A stretch of 64,000 nucleotides of DNA from Holacanthus passer (lineage: Eukaryota > Chordata > Actinopteri > Pomacanthidae): contig JAFREQ010000003.1 in NCBI GenBank assembly GCA_025331565.1, forward strand, positions 1-64,000. The letters are read 5' to 3'. The notes beneath the pieces were generated by a model. It was not told the origin of the DNA and made no database searches. It saw only the letters and a list, made by a program, of their open reading frames with translations. Made by a program: the position numbers and the translations under genes. Below, piece after piece: positions 33,785 to 47,800 of this stretch (the first letter of the stretch is position 1; every line of letters begins with the position of its first letter).

Positions 33785-36700
33785 TTTAAATGTAGCTGCC
33801 TTAGATTAAAAATCCACATTACTAAACCTGTTGGCAGGAAAGACTATTTGATTTGTTTGTTTGTCTTTATTAAAGAGATTGGTTTACTGCATAAGTTTCA
33901 GCCACTTACGTGCTGCTGAGCCCAAAGCCATAGAAAATGTCCTTTATTATTTATTTATACAAAAGGTCAATTTGCATAATTGGCATTTATCAGTGACACC
34001 ACAAGGGCAGCGTTAGTCAGCTGTGTTTACTACGGCAGACGGACATGGACATTCTTAGTTTTCATTGAGTTATGCTCCTGTAAATGATGCTCGGAGGCTC
34101 CCCGGCACTACTGCACATTTTTCCACTTGCCTGAAGGACAACCTGAGTCCAGTTTATCCAAGTCATTTTTATTTTCTGTTGGTTTCTGTCCTGTGATCTG
34201 TGTGATTGTTTTATTTACAGATTCTCACGTTGTGATGCCTTTTGTGCTATTTAGCAAGCATAAGTTTAAAAATAGTATAAATGTAAATGCAAGCAAATAG
34301 TAACATCCCATTACATTCAATTGAATTTGACCTTTGCGGAAGACTGAACGACCTTCTGCATCATAGACGCCCTGCAGTTCTCTGTTACTCTGTGTCCATG
34401 TTTTCCACAGCAGGTAGAGATCACAGAGCACAGACAGGAAGAAAGGTACATTTGTATTTCAACATATTAAATAATTTGACTTTTGTGTTTGGTCATTTTG
34501 ATGCCATTTCAGTTGTTATTTGCTTCAATAAAATTAATTGCATCATAAGCGTGGTGGTTGTTTCCTTATTTATTTAAGTGATGACAGAAAAAAATGAGCA
34601 GAATCTCAGAATAAATCAAGTTTAATGGTGATGACTAGAAGAGCAGGGCAATCTCCTGCAAATATTTATCGTGGTCTCGAACAGATAAGATCAGAGCAAA
34701 AGTCATATACAAAACATGTACTGAAGTAAGTACAAGCTTTGAAGTAAGTAAACTTTGTTTTAGTACTGTTTATACTATTCCCCATATTGCATGCCTGTCT
34801 AGGAGGAAGAGGGTCAATTCATGTTCAGTTTTGACTCTCTCCATCTGCTGAATGACTGACCAAGGTCGACTCGTGTTCTTGTTCTCTTACCCCAGTATCA
34901 GCGACAACCACAAAACACAACATGAAAAACAAATTCTGTAAAGAAAAATCTCCTCCTGCATGAGAAACTGGTCTGATCTGCAAGCTGCAAATCTGATTTT
35001 GTGTTGAATTGGACCCAGTGACAGGCATTAAGAATAACTTTAAATAATTACCCAATCTTTTTGCTGATGGTCTCAGTTGCTTATGTAGGTCCTATAGAGG
35101 CACCAGTATTAAACTGAGACAGTTTCATCATCAGTAAAAACTCAGTGTAGTACATTTAAGTATATATTTGCACTCACAATACAAAATGTTGGCCTCATTA
35201 GCACTCGGAGACTCCAAAAACATTCTGTGCACGAAGCTCGTTTACTTGTCTATTAGAAAACTTTACAGAAACCATTTGTGAAAGATTGATTTTTGATACC
35301 GAATGATATTAAGCTTTAAAGTTTAATAACACAATTCACACAGTTGCCTTCAGGTTCACTTTCAGCGAGCAAGAAAGATTAAGTGTTCAGACCTCGATAT
35401 GTTCTTTTTGTTCAAACTGTGGCATCATAAATCTGACTTGTTGCATAATGTTTTAATATTTGTCAGGTCAAGGGCTTAAGACAACCTGAAGTATAAGATT
35501 CTCTTATCTGTTGCTCTTTTGACAAGTTTTTGTTGACCTTTCCCACTGATGCCACCTTATCAGCAGCAAAGACCTGTTTGAGATGTGAGCGCCACCGTGT
35601 ACCGCAGAAGAAGGATCAATATTTGCTGTCCTTTACGACATTCAGCGACAGGACTCAGGATATGAAACGGAGACATGACACCGTTGCCTGAGGGGTCTGT
35701 GGCAACTAATCCTAACAAACAGTAAAAAGACACTGCCGGGAATATCAACCAGATCGAGATTGCATGTCAGTGGGGTGACGCCTGGGTCACACTGTATACA
35801 CATTCAATTCTCATTGTGCCATTGTGAACTTACCGCTGCAGCTCAATTAAAACTGAATTAGGATGGATTAAGCGTACATGTCTCAGGTAAGAAAAAGCAC
35901 CTGGCTGCCATATAATCATGTTGTGTGCACGCATGTTGGAAGTGTCATGACGCAAACGACCTGTCTCGTCTTCTACGCTGATTTCATGCTGATTTAGCTC
36001 AATCACCTGTGCTTCTGTCACATCTATCGAAGCTCTATTTGTCCTGTGCATATGTGTCTGCGCACACGTACAGATGCGCTGAGGAATATTCTTACGTGAA
36101 ATTATTCCCTGATCCACAACAGCTGTTACCACTTCCACATCACAGCGACGTAAATGACTCTCGAGCGCAACGAGCCCTGGGCGCTGGAAATTGTGTCGTT
36201 TTCTAAATGAGCTCTCAAAAGTGCCTCATTCCGGCTACTGTTACATTATGGCATGTTTTGAATTTCGATGGAGTTAATTAAAATACTCCTCTGCCATGGG
36301 GGCTCAGCATGGAGAGATGAAAGAAAAACAGCAGATGGAAAATGACTTGCCGAGACGAATAAAATGATTGACGTGAGCGAATTGCTCAGTTTGCAATTAT
36401 TTCGGTGATTTTCTTTTTTAGCATCAAATGTGCACTTAATTTGGACTAGAAAGGTGGCTAGGAAAAGTTGTGCAATTTCCTCCTTCATAGATAACAGTTT
36501 GAAGTCTTAAAGTAAAACACCACCTTATTATGTTATGTTTTAATAAAATCCAACCAAAGTTGGCTACAAGTCATCAGGTTCACAGAACCTCACAGAAACC
36601 TAGTCCACTGCCCTTTGAGTTGTGGATGGTATATTAGTGCAGTTGTCACTCACTGATTGACTGATATTATAATCCTATCATATATCATTTACTATCATAA

Positions 36701-39700
36701 TCAACCATTGGGGTTCTCAGCAAACCCTTCAAGTTCACTGGCATGGAGGTAGAAAACAGATCAGTTAAACAAGTGTCCATGAAAATATTGTAGGAAGCCA
36801 AAAGCAACTGTATGAGTTATTTAGAAATGCTGAGTCTTTTTTGATGAGGGCAAAAAGGAGGAAGGGAATCATTGCTTCCGGCCAAGAAGTAGTTTAACAC
36901 CTGTAAAACCACAACTTGTCAATTCTACGTTTTATTTTTTGTACAAACAGGATATGATGTATTAGTGAGCTTCAGTGGCGCTGGAATGGATTTTGTTACC
37001 TTTGGACGGAGGCATGATTCCCAATCTGATGTGTGGTTGACTCAGCACATCCTTCTGGAGAGACAACACCAACACTGACAGCATGATGGGCCACCACGAT
37101 CACCCCACCTGATCTGATTAGAGTGAACATAACGTGGAAGATAATGTGGATAATAGGAACCAAGTGGGCTCTTTTCAAGTGTGTCCTCGGCCAAAGTAGG
37201 CAGGCGATATGAGTTTCAGACATAAAATAGATCTGAATCTGACTGAAACAGAAACGCAATAATAGAATATTGAATAAAATTTACAAATCACCAGTTGCAT
37301 TGATTTTGACCTCTCAGGTTTTTATGTCTTTTGCAATTTCCCCGACTTTATGAAAGTCACTGAATTGCTCTTTTAATAACGTGCACATTTAAGCCAAAGG
37401 TGGAGTTCTTTGACAGTAAAGCAGTTAAATGAATGTTTTATGATTTTACTTCAACCATTGTATCTGCCTGTAGAAATACGAGCGGCAGCAGCGCCACACT
37501 TTACTTATTTCTGCCTCCTGGCCGTGTCGTTTGGCTCTGGAATGTCAAGACAAACACAGTAAGTGGCCTCCTGAGGAAACACGTCCTGTCAGCTGAGACA
37601 GGAATAGGAGCCACTCCATCTGAGCTCTGTTGTACTGAGCTGCCTGCGTTGGTATGATAGGCAAAAGGGGGAGATTAGTGCCAACAGTGATTGTTTCTGA
37701 ACTGCATAAATTTTCATTTGGCGTGCTGGTATTGAACAACTGACATAATAATAATGCCTTTGTTGAATAAATTAGCCTGAATTTTTAAGTCGTGAGCAAC
37801 GTTTCCCATGCTGAATCCATGACCATGATATTGCATAGTTGTAAAGAGGCCACTGAGGGTTGTGTATTGACAGTGTGCGTGCATCCATGTGTAAAGCTTC
37901 TCAGTTAAATGTATCTAAAGCGTGTCTGTCTGCATTACATAAATCTTCATTATCATATATTACGTGCTCTCTGACATTGAATAATCTGAGGTTAAACCAA
38001 CACCATATATCAAACTTCTGATACGGAGCAGACGTTTGACCAGATACAAACTGGCTGGGCAAAAACAAACCCAACCCCACTTTTAAAAAAACATCTCCTA
38101 TCAGCAGACAACCTTGTGACATCGCCGGCAAGAAAACCAGCTCAGAGTCCAGACCAGACCTGTCAGTCAACACTGGGGAGCTGGTGTGTGCAGTGACAGC
38201 TGTATCCACACTGGCACTGACCTAATGCAGCGGCTCACTCTCTAATGCTCAGTGACTTTATTCTGAAAGAATGGGCACCTTTCAGCACCTGACAGCTATC
38301 GGCGTTGCACGTGGCAGACTCGCAAGCCAGAATAAAAACATGAATTGTGGTCAGCTCCCGGTGCCAAAAAACACACAATACTGCGAGTTTAATGTGCAAA
38401 ATATCTGGAGATATAAAACATAAAACAGACAAAAGTGAACTGGTTGTACATTTGTTTAAGAGATGGTAGGACTCTGCATTATTTTCATATGTAGAGGTTA
38501 AAAATTTGGAGGATGAGATAATAACATCACATCTCTGGCTTCTTGCTCAAGTGCTTCAAATCTATTTAATTCGATTCCACTTAAGGAAAAAAGAACATGT
38601 GTAAGTCCACAGATTTATCGCACTGTCTGATCATGTCTCAGATTCCTAATGCACTGTTTAGATTAAATCTTATAGACGCTGAGATGAAGAGATCCACTGT
38701 TTTGAAGCTCTTAAACCGCTCACAGACTTGTTATGTAAGGTGCACACAGATACAGACAGTACATCAGTCACATATGAAGGCAAAGAATCTGAGCTATTCG
38801 GTTTGTGCCTGTCACACAGATTAATGGACGTTTTGTAGTTCAAAATAAGCCAAGTAAATCTCACAGACAGCTTTCACGTAAAGTTGTTATTTCAAAGGTT
38901 GTGGGTCTGTTTAATGTGTTCTTAAGAGGACTTATTTATAGATATGGCAAATGTCTGTCGCTGCAAACAAAAGCAGGAAGAACAGCAACTCCAGGTCAGA
39001 GAAAAATATATTTCCTGTGTCCATTATTTTAAAAGTTCTCTATACATAGAGTAATCAAAAATTCATTATGATTGTTTTTCTGTTGCTGTGTTTTTGCTTC
39101 ATGAGCTCTTCCACTGCATACCGCTTGGCACGACACGAATCTCATCAGCTTTTCATTATCATTTTTCGGGGATTTCGAGAGGCCAAATAGCTGCCACGGC
39201 TCACGAGCTTTCTGCAGGAATCGTTTTGGCGAGGTCCAACAATTACGGTGAAACAGAGTGAAAGAGAAATTTTCAGACTCTCCTGGCGCTCAGCGAAATG
39301 CCCACTGATCCGGCAGTAATCCGAGCTGCCGCAGCTCTAAATGGCAGACACTACAAAGGAACAAGTTGATCAGTGATCCTACACATCCCTCTCTGTGATG
39401 ATCCCGGCCCTGTAGCGTGAGACACGGCAATAATGGTGAAGCTGCTGGGCTGAGGTAATGCTGTGCCTGCTGGAGACAGCTCAAAGAACTTAAGTGTGTT
39501 TACCCGTAAAATGTCAATCTTCATCTTAACTCCGAGAGCTAAAATCTCTCATGTATTTCGCTGTCTAAAATCCATCTCCTCTTAATCTGTTCAAGAGTGA
39601 GCCATCGATAACGAATCGTGGAGAACATGCGGGTGGAATGGCCACTTCATGCTGGAAGAACTGATGTAGAAACAGACGAAATGTTGCTTCTTGCTTGAGA

Positions 39701-39929
39701 ACTGACTCTGCAAGTCTGTATCTCCAGCTGGAAGATAAGGAGGATGTGAAAGCTGAGAAATAAACACTGTGCAAGTATCATCATTTTCATCTTGAATCGT
39801 TGCTTTAAATCCTGAAACCACTGAAAATTGTTGAATATAAAATTTGTCCATTAATCCAAAAATAGACAAAATGTGATGACAGTTGATGAATCATGTGCAC
39901 CTGTGTTGCTCAGTCCACCACTTGAAAGT
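33785..39929. other. Spacer without a supported gene
   Basis: Short frames only. A second AATAAA (near 34527) follows an open stretch at 34287-34577 that resembles no protein. GC content rises slightly around 39080-39420, without coding character. No named repeat. Confidence 0.35.
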
Positions 39930-40100
39930 AAACTATCTCAATAACTATTTCCTGGATTGCCAACTATTGCATGAGTTGCATAGGTTGCCAACTATTGCAC
40001 GGGTTGTCCAGACATTCATGTCGCCCTCGGGGTGAATTGTGATCTTGTGATCTTTTCATGTAGCTCCATCATCAGGTCAAAAAATATATTTGTCCAGTAC
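39930..40100 (+). repeat. High-copy interspersed repeat, copy 2, with internal 28-bp duplication
   Basis: The phrases caataactatttcctggatt, gacattcatgtcgccctcgg and agctccatcatcaggtcaa match the plus orientation of the repeat at 3693. Inside it, ggattgccaactattgcatg (from 39954) is repeated as ggttgccaactattgcacgg (from 39983), a recent tandem duplication. Confidence 0.5.
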
Positions 40101-42275
40101 TTGTCCAAACACCTGCAAAACTAATGATCATCTGGAGGTCGGCCTCTGCTGTATTGAATTGGCATCCTAACACACTGGTGAACACAATAAACACATTTAC
40201 TATATATCAGCATGTCAACAGAGTCATTGTGAGCATGTAAACATGTTGGCTTTAGAATTACATCATCATTACTGTTGATATGGCTGTAGACGTTTAATCG
40301 TGTTAACTCGTAGCTTATATATCTCTCTCTTATATCTCTCTGAAGTGTTTTGCATGAAGGGATTCTTCTCCTCTGAGGACAACGTGGGGTGTGAATACAG
40401 AGCAGCTTCCTCTGTGAACCGGATCTGCAGGTCATCCTTGATGGAAAGCAGAGTCACTGGGGGCACAGAGGCTGCTTTTCCACTCACTGTGACCAAGCCT
40501 GGACCCACTCAACCTCTCACCAACATGTTTACGACTTCACACAAACCATTGTTCTGCTTTGTTTTCGGTGCTGGAAAGCATGTGTATAAATCAGTAGTTT
40601 AATACATAAAGCAATTACGTGATTGTCATTATGGGCTGTAGATCGTCGAGGGCACAATCCAATCACAGAAGGATGCAGAAAGGCCAGAGAGGGACAGTCC
40701 TGTGACATTTCAATTCTAAATTTAAAATGGGGTTAACAGCTGAGCCAGTGAATTAAAACAACTCATCACCAAGCTCTGACAGAGTCACCAAAGGCCCGCT
40801 GGGTGCTTTATACTCATGTGCTGCTGAAATATGACTGTCTCACATGTTGAACAGATGTACAAAGAGCAAATGGGGCGGATTTCCTCTGTGGATTTTTTTT
40901 TTTTTTCATCTGCCACAGAGGGAAAGACCAAAGACTGCAGAATAACATAAACACAGTGTCTGCGTCAACACCATATGTTTTTGCCACAGACAAAAAAAAA
41001 TCCAAATTTGGGCATTAAGGGAGAGGGAGTTGGGTTAAAGATAAGAAAGACAGAGATCGTGATAGCTGAGAGTTATAGGATGACACACCTGGCAACTCAG
41101 TAAACACACCCCTAACATATCCTACTTTGGGCTTTACTATCTCCCTAATAAGCTTTAAAGAAATAGCATTTTGACCTCTCTGACCCCTGGGCCACAATCC
41201 TGCAGTCCAGTCAACATGTCTGAAAGTCTCCATCTCCATGCAGGACTTTTGACAACATCCCTCACTGAGTCCGAGCCTGGATTTATTCCATATGAACTAA
41301 AGCTCATGTATATACAAACAATCATGTATGTACTGTAGGAATAAACACTGACATACTGTTGGTATGCAAAACCAGTCTAATATTAACCTCAGCTAACATG
41401 GATGGCATGCAGCGGGCAACGTGGCGAGTCCATCACACACAATAAGAGCAAGGAGGAACGAGAAGGAGGATTGTAATTGGGTAAAAGGCCAAACTGGAGT
41501 GCTCTGTGTGCCATTATCAGCAAGGTGGCCCCAAACTCAGACAAGTCTATTTCTGTTAGCTCTTCAACTCTCTCAACAGGGCATCACAGGGGAGAATGAG
41601 TCACCAACACCTTTGATTCTGCATAAGGTGCAAATACAGTAAAGAGGTTAATTATAAGTTTAAATGTTCTTTTTGTTGGCTATGATGCATGAAACATGTA
41701 ACTGAGGCCACCCACTACACTCACACAAATGCTTTAACTCCTGTTTTATGGCGACTGGTCTCATTTTGCTGCATTATATTGCTGCACTGTTTCTGTGTGC
41801 TTTCTCATCATTATTCTTTCCAATGTGTAGATTTATGTTCTCATTAAAGCACCCAGAGATTTATTTCAGCTCCTGGTCAAAGCCCCAGCTACTGAGTATC
41901 GTTAAAAATGGCTTATAGGGGTGTCTGCAGGAGAATAATCATAACTCTGCTGACCCTTGCTTTGTGGGATTGTTATTCTGTTTTTTGCCTGCTTCCATAT
42001 TTTCATGGTTCTTCTCTGAGCTGCTGCAGACGTCAGGCAGGAAGCTACTGAACTGTATATCTCCAGAGAGAGATGGGACTCAATACTCCCTGTTTAGCCA
42101 CCAGCTGAACATTTAGATTGAAGCTGAGATTTACTTAGTGGAAACAAAGATATGATAATAGAGGAACTTATTTAATCATTTTCTAATTCTTATAAAATCA
42201 ACATCTCGCATTGAGTGAATTCAAACCATCACTTATGCCTGCATCGATGGCAGCACACACAATCCACACACCACC
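40101..42275. other. Spacer without a supported gene
   Basis: Includes frames at 40269-40620 on both strands, of which the minus frame reads somewhat protein-like, but no splice pair was confirmed. Poly-T/poly-A tracts at 40897-40910 and 40992-41000. Confidence 0.3.
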
Positions 42276-42300
42276 TGTGTGTGTGTGTGTGTGTGTGTGT
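42276..42300. repeat. (TG)n microsatellite
   Basis: An uninterrupted TG run of about 12 units. Confidence 0.95.
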
Positions 42301-44280
42301 ATGCATCTGGACCATAATTGTGTGGGATGCATGGACCCATCTGCGTCCTAAAGATAGTGAGGGTGAGACTGTAAACAAAGACGGGGATGTTTGGTGATGC
42401 TCCATGCAAAATTTATTTTTGAGTATCAAACATGCATGTGTTTGAAAATGTGGCTGATTTTTATGCATCTTTAATTTATGACGTAATCCAAGAAGATTGA
42501 GCAGTAACCCCACAAACGTTTCAAGGACTCTCAAAAAAGTAAACAAATAAGAGGGTAGACGAAAATCTAATCAAACAAAACAACTTGTGTAATAGACATC
42601 CTTTAAATAAATTGACAAGTCAAGTTCAAGTTGCCTCTTTGCCAAATGACCTGACAGGATCAGGGTAAGGCCTGGATTCTCCCCCAGAGGCTTTATCTTA
42701 TTGGGTCACAGTGTGTGTGGATGCAAAGAAACAGCAGTGAGAACGTTGCTGTCCACTTTCCTGATAGATGTCGAGTCGTGTCGAAGCCTCAGAGTTTCCC
42801 ACAAACTCTGATTGCACATGCACACACAGGAACCACCACATGTCTGCACATAAAACTCACCCTCCACTCAGATAATCTGTCTTCATATAAATAACTCAGC
42901 TTTTTTTTTGCTGTTTATGTTGGAAGCGACTTTCTCATCAGTGCTGCGTGTGTATCCTCTTCACATGTCTCACATCGACTGTTTGATGCGGGATTTTCTA
43001 ACATAACTATTACACGATCGGGATCAGGCGTCGCAGAAATACATTTTTCATCACATCTACTTTTAAAGATCAAGGTTCTGTTTCTTGCTTTTGGGTGATG
43101 TAAGAGTCCCTTTGTTCAACGAAAACCTTTCAGTCTTCAAACGACCTCAGCGAATTGCCTGGTGCTGACTGCAGCAGTGGTTTCAAAGCTTTTTCCAGGG
43201 AAATATAGTGGTCGTTCTATTCACGCGGAGAACAACGTGATCATACCTCAAAACACATGTCCGCACAGATAAAAGTGCTCGACCACACTGCTACACAGAA
43301 GAGAGTATTTTCTCTTTTTTTTTATACCAGCCACTGTATTAGCTGTGGCAGTGGGTCAAGTGCAAAATATATCAGACAATTAAAAAGACACATTTGAAAG
43401 TGCAGTTAATGATATTGCTTCCTCGTAACAGTAAATCAGATTAAGTACTTTAATGTGCCACTGCATAAACTACATCTAACATAAGATTAGAGAAATGTCT
43501 TTATACTTTATATGTGATATAGTGGATCTGTAACGTGAACACACTCTACAGTTTGGTAATATTTCATTGCTCATTTCATCTCTGTCTCTAAAGTGGCCCC
43601 AAGTGGTGATTAAATAGAAAATTTATATTTGAAAGTCAGAGTCAATTTCATAGTGCGACTTTTTTATTTAAGCCATCTGGTTCCTACAGCTGCTGGTGTC
43701 CCCATCAACCTTCAGCAGCATCACCGGCAAACAGTGCCTCCGTCAGCAAAACGGTCATGAACGAATCTCTGTTTTCCTGAAAGACATGTCGCAGATCGAT
43801 GAGTATAATCGTTCGTCCGCTCACCTTTTCAGTCAAACAGTGCACGTTAAGAAAAACTGCAGATGCAAACAGCAAATGTCACAGGTCAAGCTGCAGCTAG
43901 TGTGTCTATTCCTGTAAACATCCATAAAGAAGATGCACACAAAAAAAATACATTTAAGCACATGTACGATACACATGTATCTGTAAGTGAGTCCCTGTTT
44001 CCTGTATGGAAGCAGTGTTGTGCTTCTCTTTGTGTGCATGTTGATGGTGAAACTCTAAAAAACTTGAAGGACAAGTACAAAAGCATAGTTCTTCTATTCA
44101 ATATAATAATTTACGTGAGGTGAGTCTTGTTTTTGTTGACATGTTTGCATGTTTGCCAAGTACTGTTTACCATTTTTACCCTCTTAGTTTAGCGTGTTAG
44201 GATGCTCATATGTGCTTCTAGGTTAGTTAGGTAAGTTAGACATAAGATTTTTGACTTGATATCGTTAGGGACCATCAGTA
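42301..44280. other. Spacer without a supported gene
   Basis: No exon, RNA gene or named repeat. Frames at 43696-44123 overlap on both strands and look random. Confidence 0.35.
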
Positions 44281-44470
44281 ATATACATCATCTGGAAAAA
44301 ATGAATATCTGTACGAAACTTCATTATATTGAAGATGAGATGGTGGCTAGATGAAAAGACAGTCCGTCTTCATCTACAGGGGGGCATGAATGTCTGTAGA
44401 AGAAAATTTCAATCTGCCCAATAGATATTTCAGTCTACACCAAAATGGTTGACCGACTGACAGACTGACG
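44281..44470 (+). repeat. High-copy interspersed repeat, copy 3
   Basis: The phrases catctggaaaaaatgaatat, ctgtacgaaacttcatt, aatagatatttcagtctaca and caaaatggttgaccgactga match the repeat family at 3693, ending in its typical gaccgactgacagactga tail. Confidence 0.5.
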
Positions 44471-44639
44471 TTTCCATCAGCATGACTGAAACTATCTTCT
44501 TATCGGAGCTTTAAGTCGGACTACAACATATTGTCACTAAATGATATCGAGGCATTTGCTGTAAGAATGACTTCTGCTCCTTGCTATTCATTTTACTGAG
44601 TTAATCTGTTGGGAGGGTTAGGAAGGCTGGCACACACCT

Positions 44640-44890
44640 GGAAACTGGAAAAAGACACGAGGTGAGCAACGGGAAAAACATGTGGCAAAAAATGTCTTTT
44701 CTAAGGAAAACACCAAACAGGTAAACAGGTAATCGCTGGAGAGATACAAGGCACTTGATTCTACCATGTGAGACAGAATGATCTGGAGCCGGGGCCAAGC
44801 TTATGTAGGAGGTGGTTAATGACAATTGGGAACAGGTGTGGCTCATCTGCCAGGACTCAGAGGGGGAAGTGAGAGTCGCACCAGCCACGC
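44640..44890 (-). mobile_element. Possible retroelement promoter/LTR fragment
   Basis: The minus strand carries gccacacctgttcccaattg, then ctacataagcttggcccc and gtgccttgtatctctccag. I associate this arrangement with long terminal repeats or 5' regions of fish retroelements (a TATAAGC-like box after CACCTGTTCCCAAT). A 113-codon minus frame crosses it but has no protein character. Confidence 0.3.
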
Positions 44891-47800
44891 CTCCGGCCAC
44901 AGACACTGAAAAAGAAAGAAGGAGGAAAAACACAAACAACAAAAACCAAAGACAAAAACCCAGAGCATAACATCAATCATCCATCATTTTATACCAGACC
45001 GTACAAGAAATCAAAATATAATGAGTTGCGAACAGAACAGTCGGTCATTACCCAGGACGAGTGGCTCTGAAGCTGAGGAAATGGTCTCGAAAATCTCAAT
45101 GACTCAGTGAGAACACAGGAACTGATAAGTTCAGCCTGGCTATTTTTGTTGGAGCTAATTGTCTGTGAGATGTTACGACAGAAGAAAAAAAAAATCTCAT
45201 GTTTTCTTTTTCCGACAATAAACGAGCGATTTCATATCAAAGTAACAATATTACCATTCACAATAATGTGATAAGACATGTTGAAACGTTCCCATTACAC
45301 AGTGATCATTTCTCCCTTGTTGAATCGCATCCGAGTTGGTTTGATGTCCTGAACGCTGCACGACAAAATGAAAAGAATTAAATGAGTGCTTTTCAACTTC
45401 TGAAGCACGATTTTGGTAAAAAGGCTTGTTGTGTTAGAAAGAACATCACAACTCTGTCAGGTCTTTGTAAGTTTTGGGAAGGAAGTGGATAAAATCATCA
45501 AGGGTCAAAATCGAGGTTAAGGTTAGACCATTTAATATCTTTGAGGTTTGAGGTCCAGGATCTGAGATTTATATGTTTTCTACCCAGCTTTCATAATGTG
45601 CAGTTTTTGTTGAGGTTGTAACAGAGGTGTTGAATAAAAGCTTCTTTGAGGGGTTTAAGTTTTGATGTATTTCATTATTCTGTGTGCCTGTTTATCTCAT
45701 CCGCAACCTTGTGAGCTCTTTGAAACTTGGGAAACTTCTCCCTATCTTTTTTCTTTGACAGTTTTTTTTTTTTTAAACGCTGTTTTCATTTGAGTATCTG
45801 TATAATTGTTGTACACCCCATTTAAAACCAGGCGCTTTCATTTGCTGATTCAACAGCATCCACATCCACCTGGCTACACAGCCCTGCCTCCTGCAAATCA
45901 TGTTTATATATTGTTAAATATGATAGAACTAATTATAAACTCATTAACTAATTGTGGTGACAAATATAACTACTGCTTAGATTATGTTAAGAGGCAATCT
46001 TTTTTGAATTAATGAAGTGCTACATGGGAGGGTGGAGGTCAGGATGAATGATGAGCATTCAAACACACACATTTTACATTTTTGCAACTTATGATGTTAA
46101 TAAAAAACATAATCTGGTGTCATTACACTTCATTCAAAACAGCATTGCTGTGGCAAATCAGTTGTATATAAATATGATTTCTAGGGGAGAGGGTTGGTTG
46201 AGGTGGACGGACGTTTGAGTCTCCCGTGCAGCCAACAAAGGCATCTTGGTTTCAGTAATTAATAAAGTAAACCTGTTGTATAAATCAATCTCTAGCTTTA
46301 ACCAAGTGTGTCCAAGCAGGTGTTGTATTGCAAGAAAAGAGAATGAAGGAAAGTTACTTAAATACAATCAGTGAACGTTTCCCATTTGCAACTTATCAGA
46401 TATATCAATTAACATTTTCTCATTTTGTTGAAAAAGAACATAATCATGGTGCAAAACATAATTAGATAATAAGATTAGCTTTCCTCTATGTATGGTTCAC
46501 ATGTAAAGTCTTTTTAAATGCTTCCCTGTCCTTTGTGCTGTTTGTGAATTATTATCATTTACAAAGAAAGATGTTACATTCATTTATAGGAAATATGTTA
46601 TTTATTATAAAGAAAACCGATACATCAGTAATACTAGTAATAATTTGTGGTTTGTAAATCGGCCTCTGTGGCTTCCAACAAAGGCAGCCGCACTGACGTT
46701 TTCATTATTGCTTCTACGTTCGTCCAGGTTGCATAACCAGTGTGTACAGATTTTTACGATTATAAACCTGAATGTCGTGTTTACTGAAGCACTGATATAT
46801 CATCTGCCCCAGGGCCAAGGAGACCATGCAAACCTACATATAATCTTACATAACGGATGTATTATGGGTGGCCTCAGCGGAGGTCCTGTTTGTTCTCATA
46901 ACTTCATCCATAAAGTAAGCAGATAATTAAATGTTTTGTTTGACGTGATTTTCGTTGGGCTGCAGTTGTGCAGGAGACAAACAGAGCTGTGCTTTTATGA
47001 AAACTGTAAGAAGAAAAAAAAAACTTGCACTTTCTCTTTTTTTGAGTTTTCTTTCACATTCTTGATGTCAGTCTATGCACAGTATATATCATATAGAGAG
47101 CATGATGATCTGATGAGGTATTGTAACACATGAGTTACTCATGATATAAGCCAGACAGAAGAAGGGAAGCGTGCATGCTGTGCAGTTTGTTGAGAGCAGA
47201 TATTCTTCTCATGCATTAGATTATATATGACAGCGACATAAACAAAGTCCTCAGATGTAATGTTCAACTTTTAGAAAGTTTTTGATTTTGTAACAGAGCA
47301 CACATCGATCCCACCCCACCAACTGAAAGAGTGAGAGATGTGTTAATGAACTACAAAATTTAATTATGTCTACATTTGTGATTGCACAGTAAATTAAAAT
47401 TAAATTAGTGAACAGTTGACAAGGTAAAAATTAAAAAAAGGTTGTGAATTCCACTTTGAATACTTGACTTTAATGGAGCTATATATTTCAATTAAAATGT
47501 GTAATGAAGATGTTTTAATTTTCACAAAGTTTGCTGGTAACAAATTTAAGTTGTGCAACAGAGACATTCACTTTTATAAAAGAATAAACTCCTTAACGAG
47601 TTTTTTTATCCCCAAGGATAAAAAGAAACTCCCAGAGAGTCTGAAGAGCTCTTCCAGAACCTTAAGCCCGTGAATGAAAGGGAATCATCGCGGAAATGAT
47701 TCAGACTGACTGCTCTGGCTACTGGAGACACAACACGCATTCCCATGATTCCCGGGCCCAGACAAGCCGTCCACGGTTTGGGACGGTGAACAGAGTCTTC

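Noticed and set aside
44601..44942. A 113-codon minus-strand frame with a signal-peptide-like start.
   Set aside because: It overlaps sequence that resembles a retroelement regulatory region, and it has no domain or splice support.
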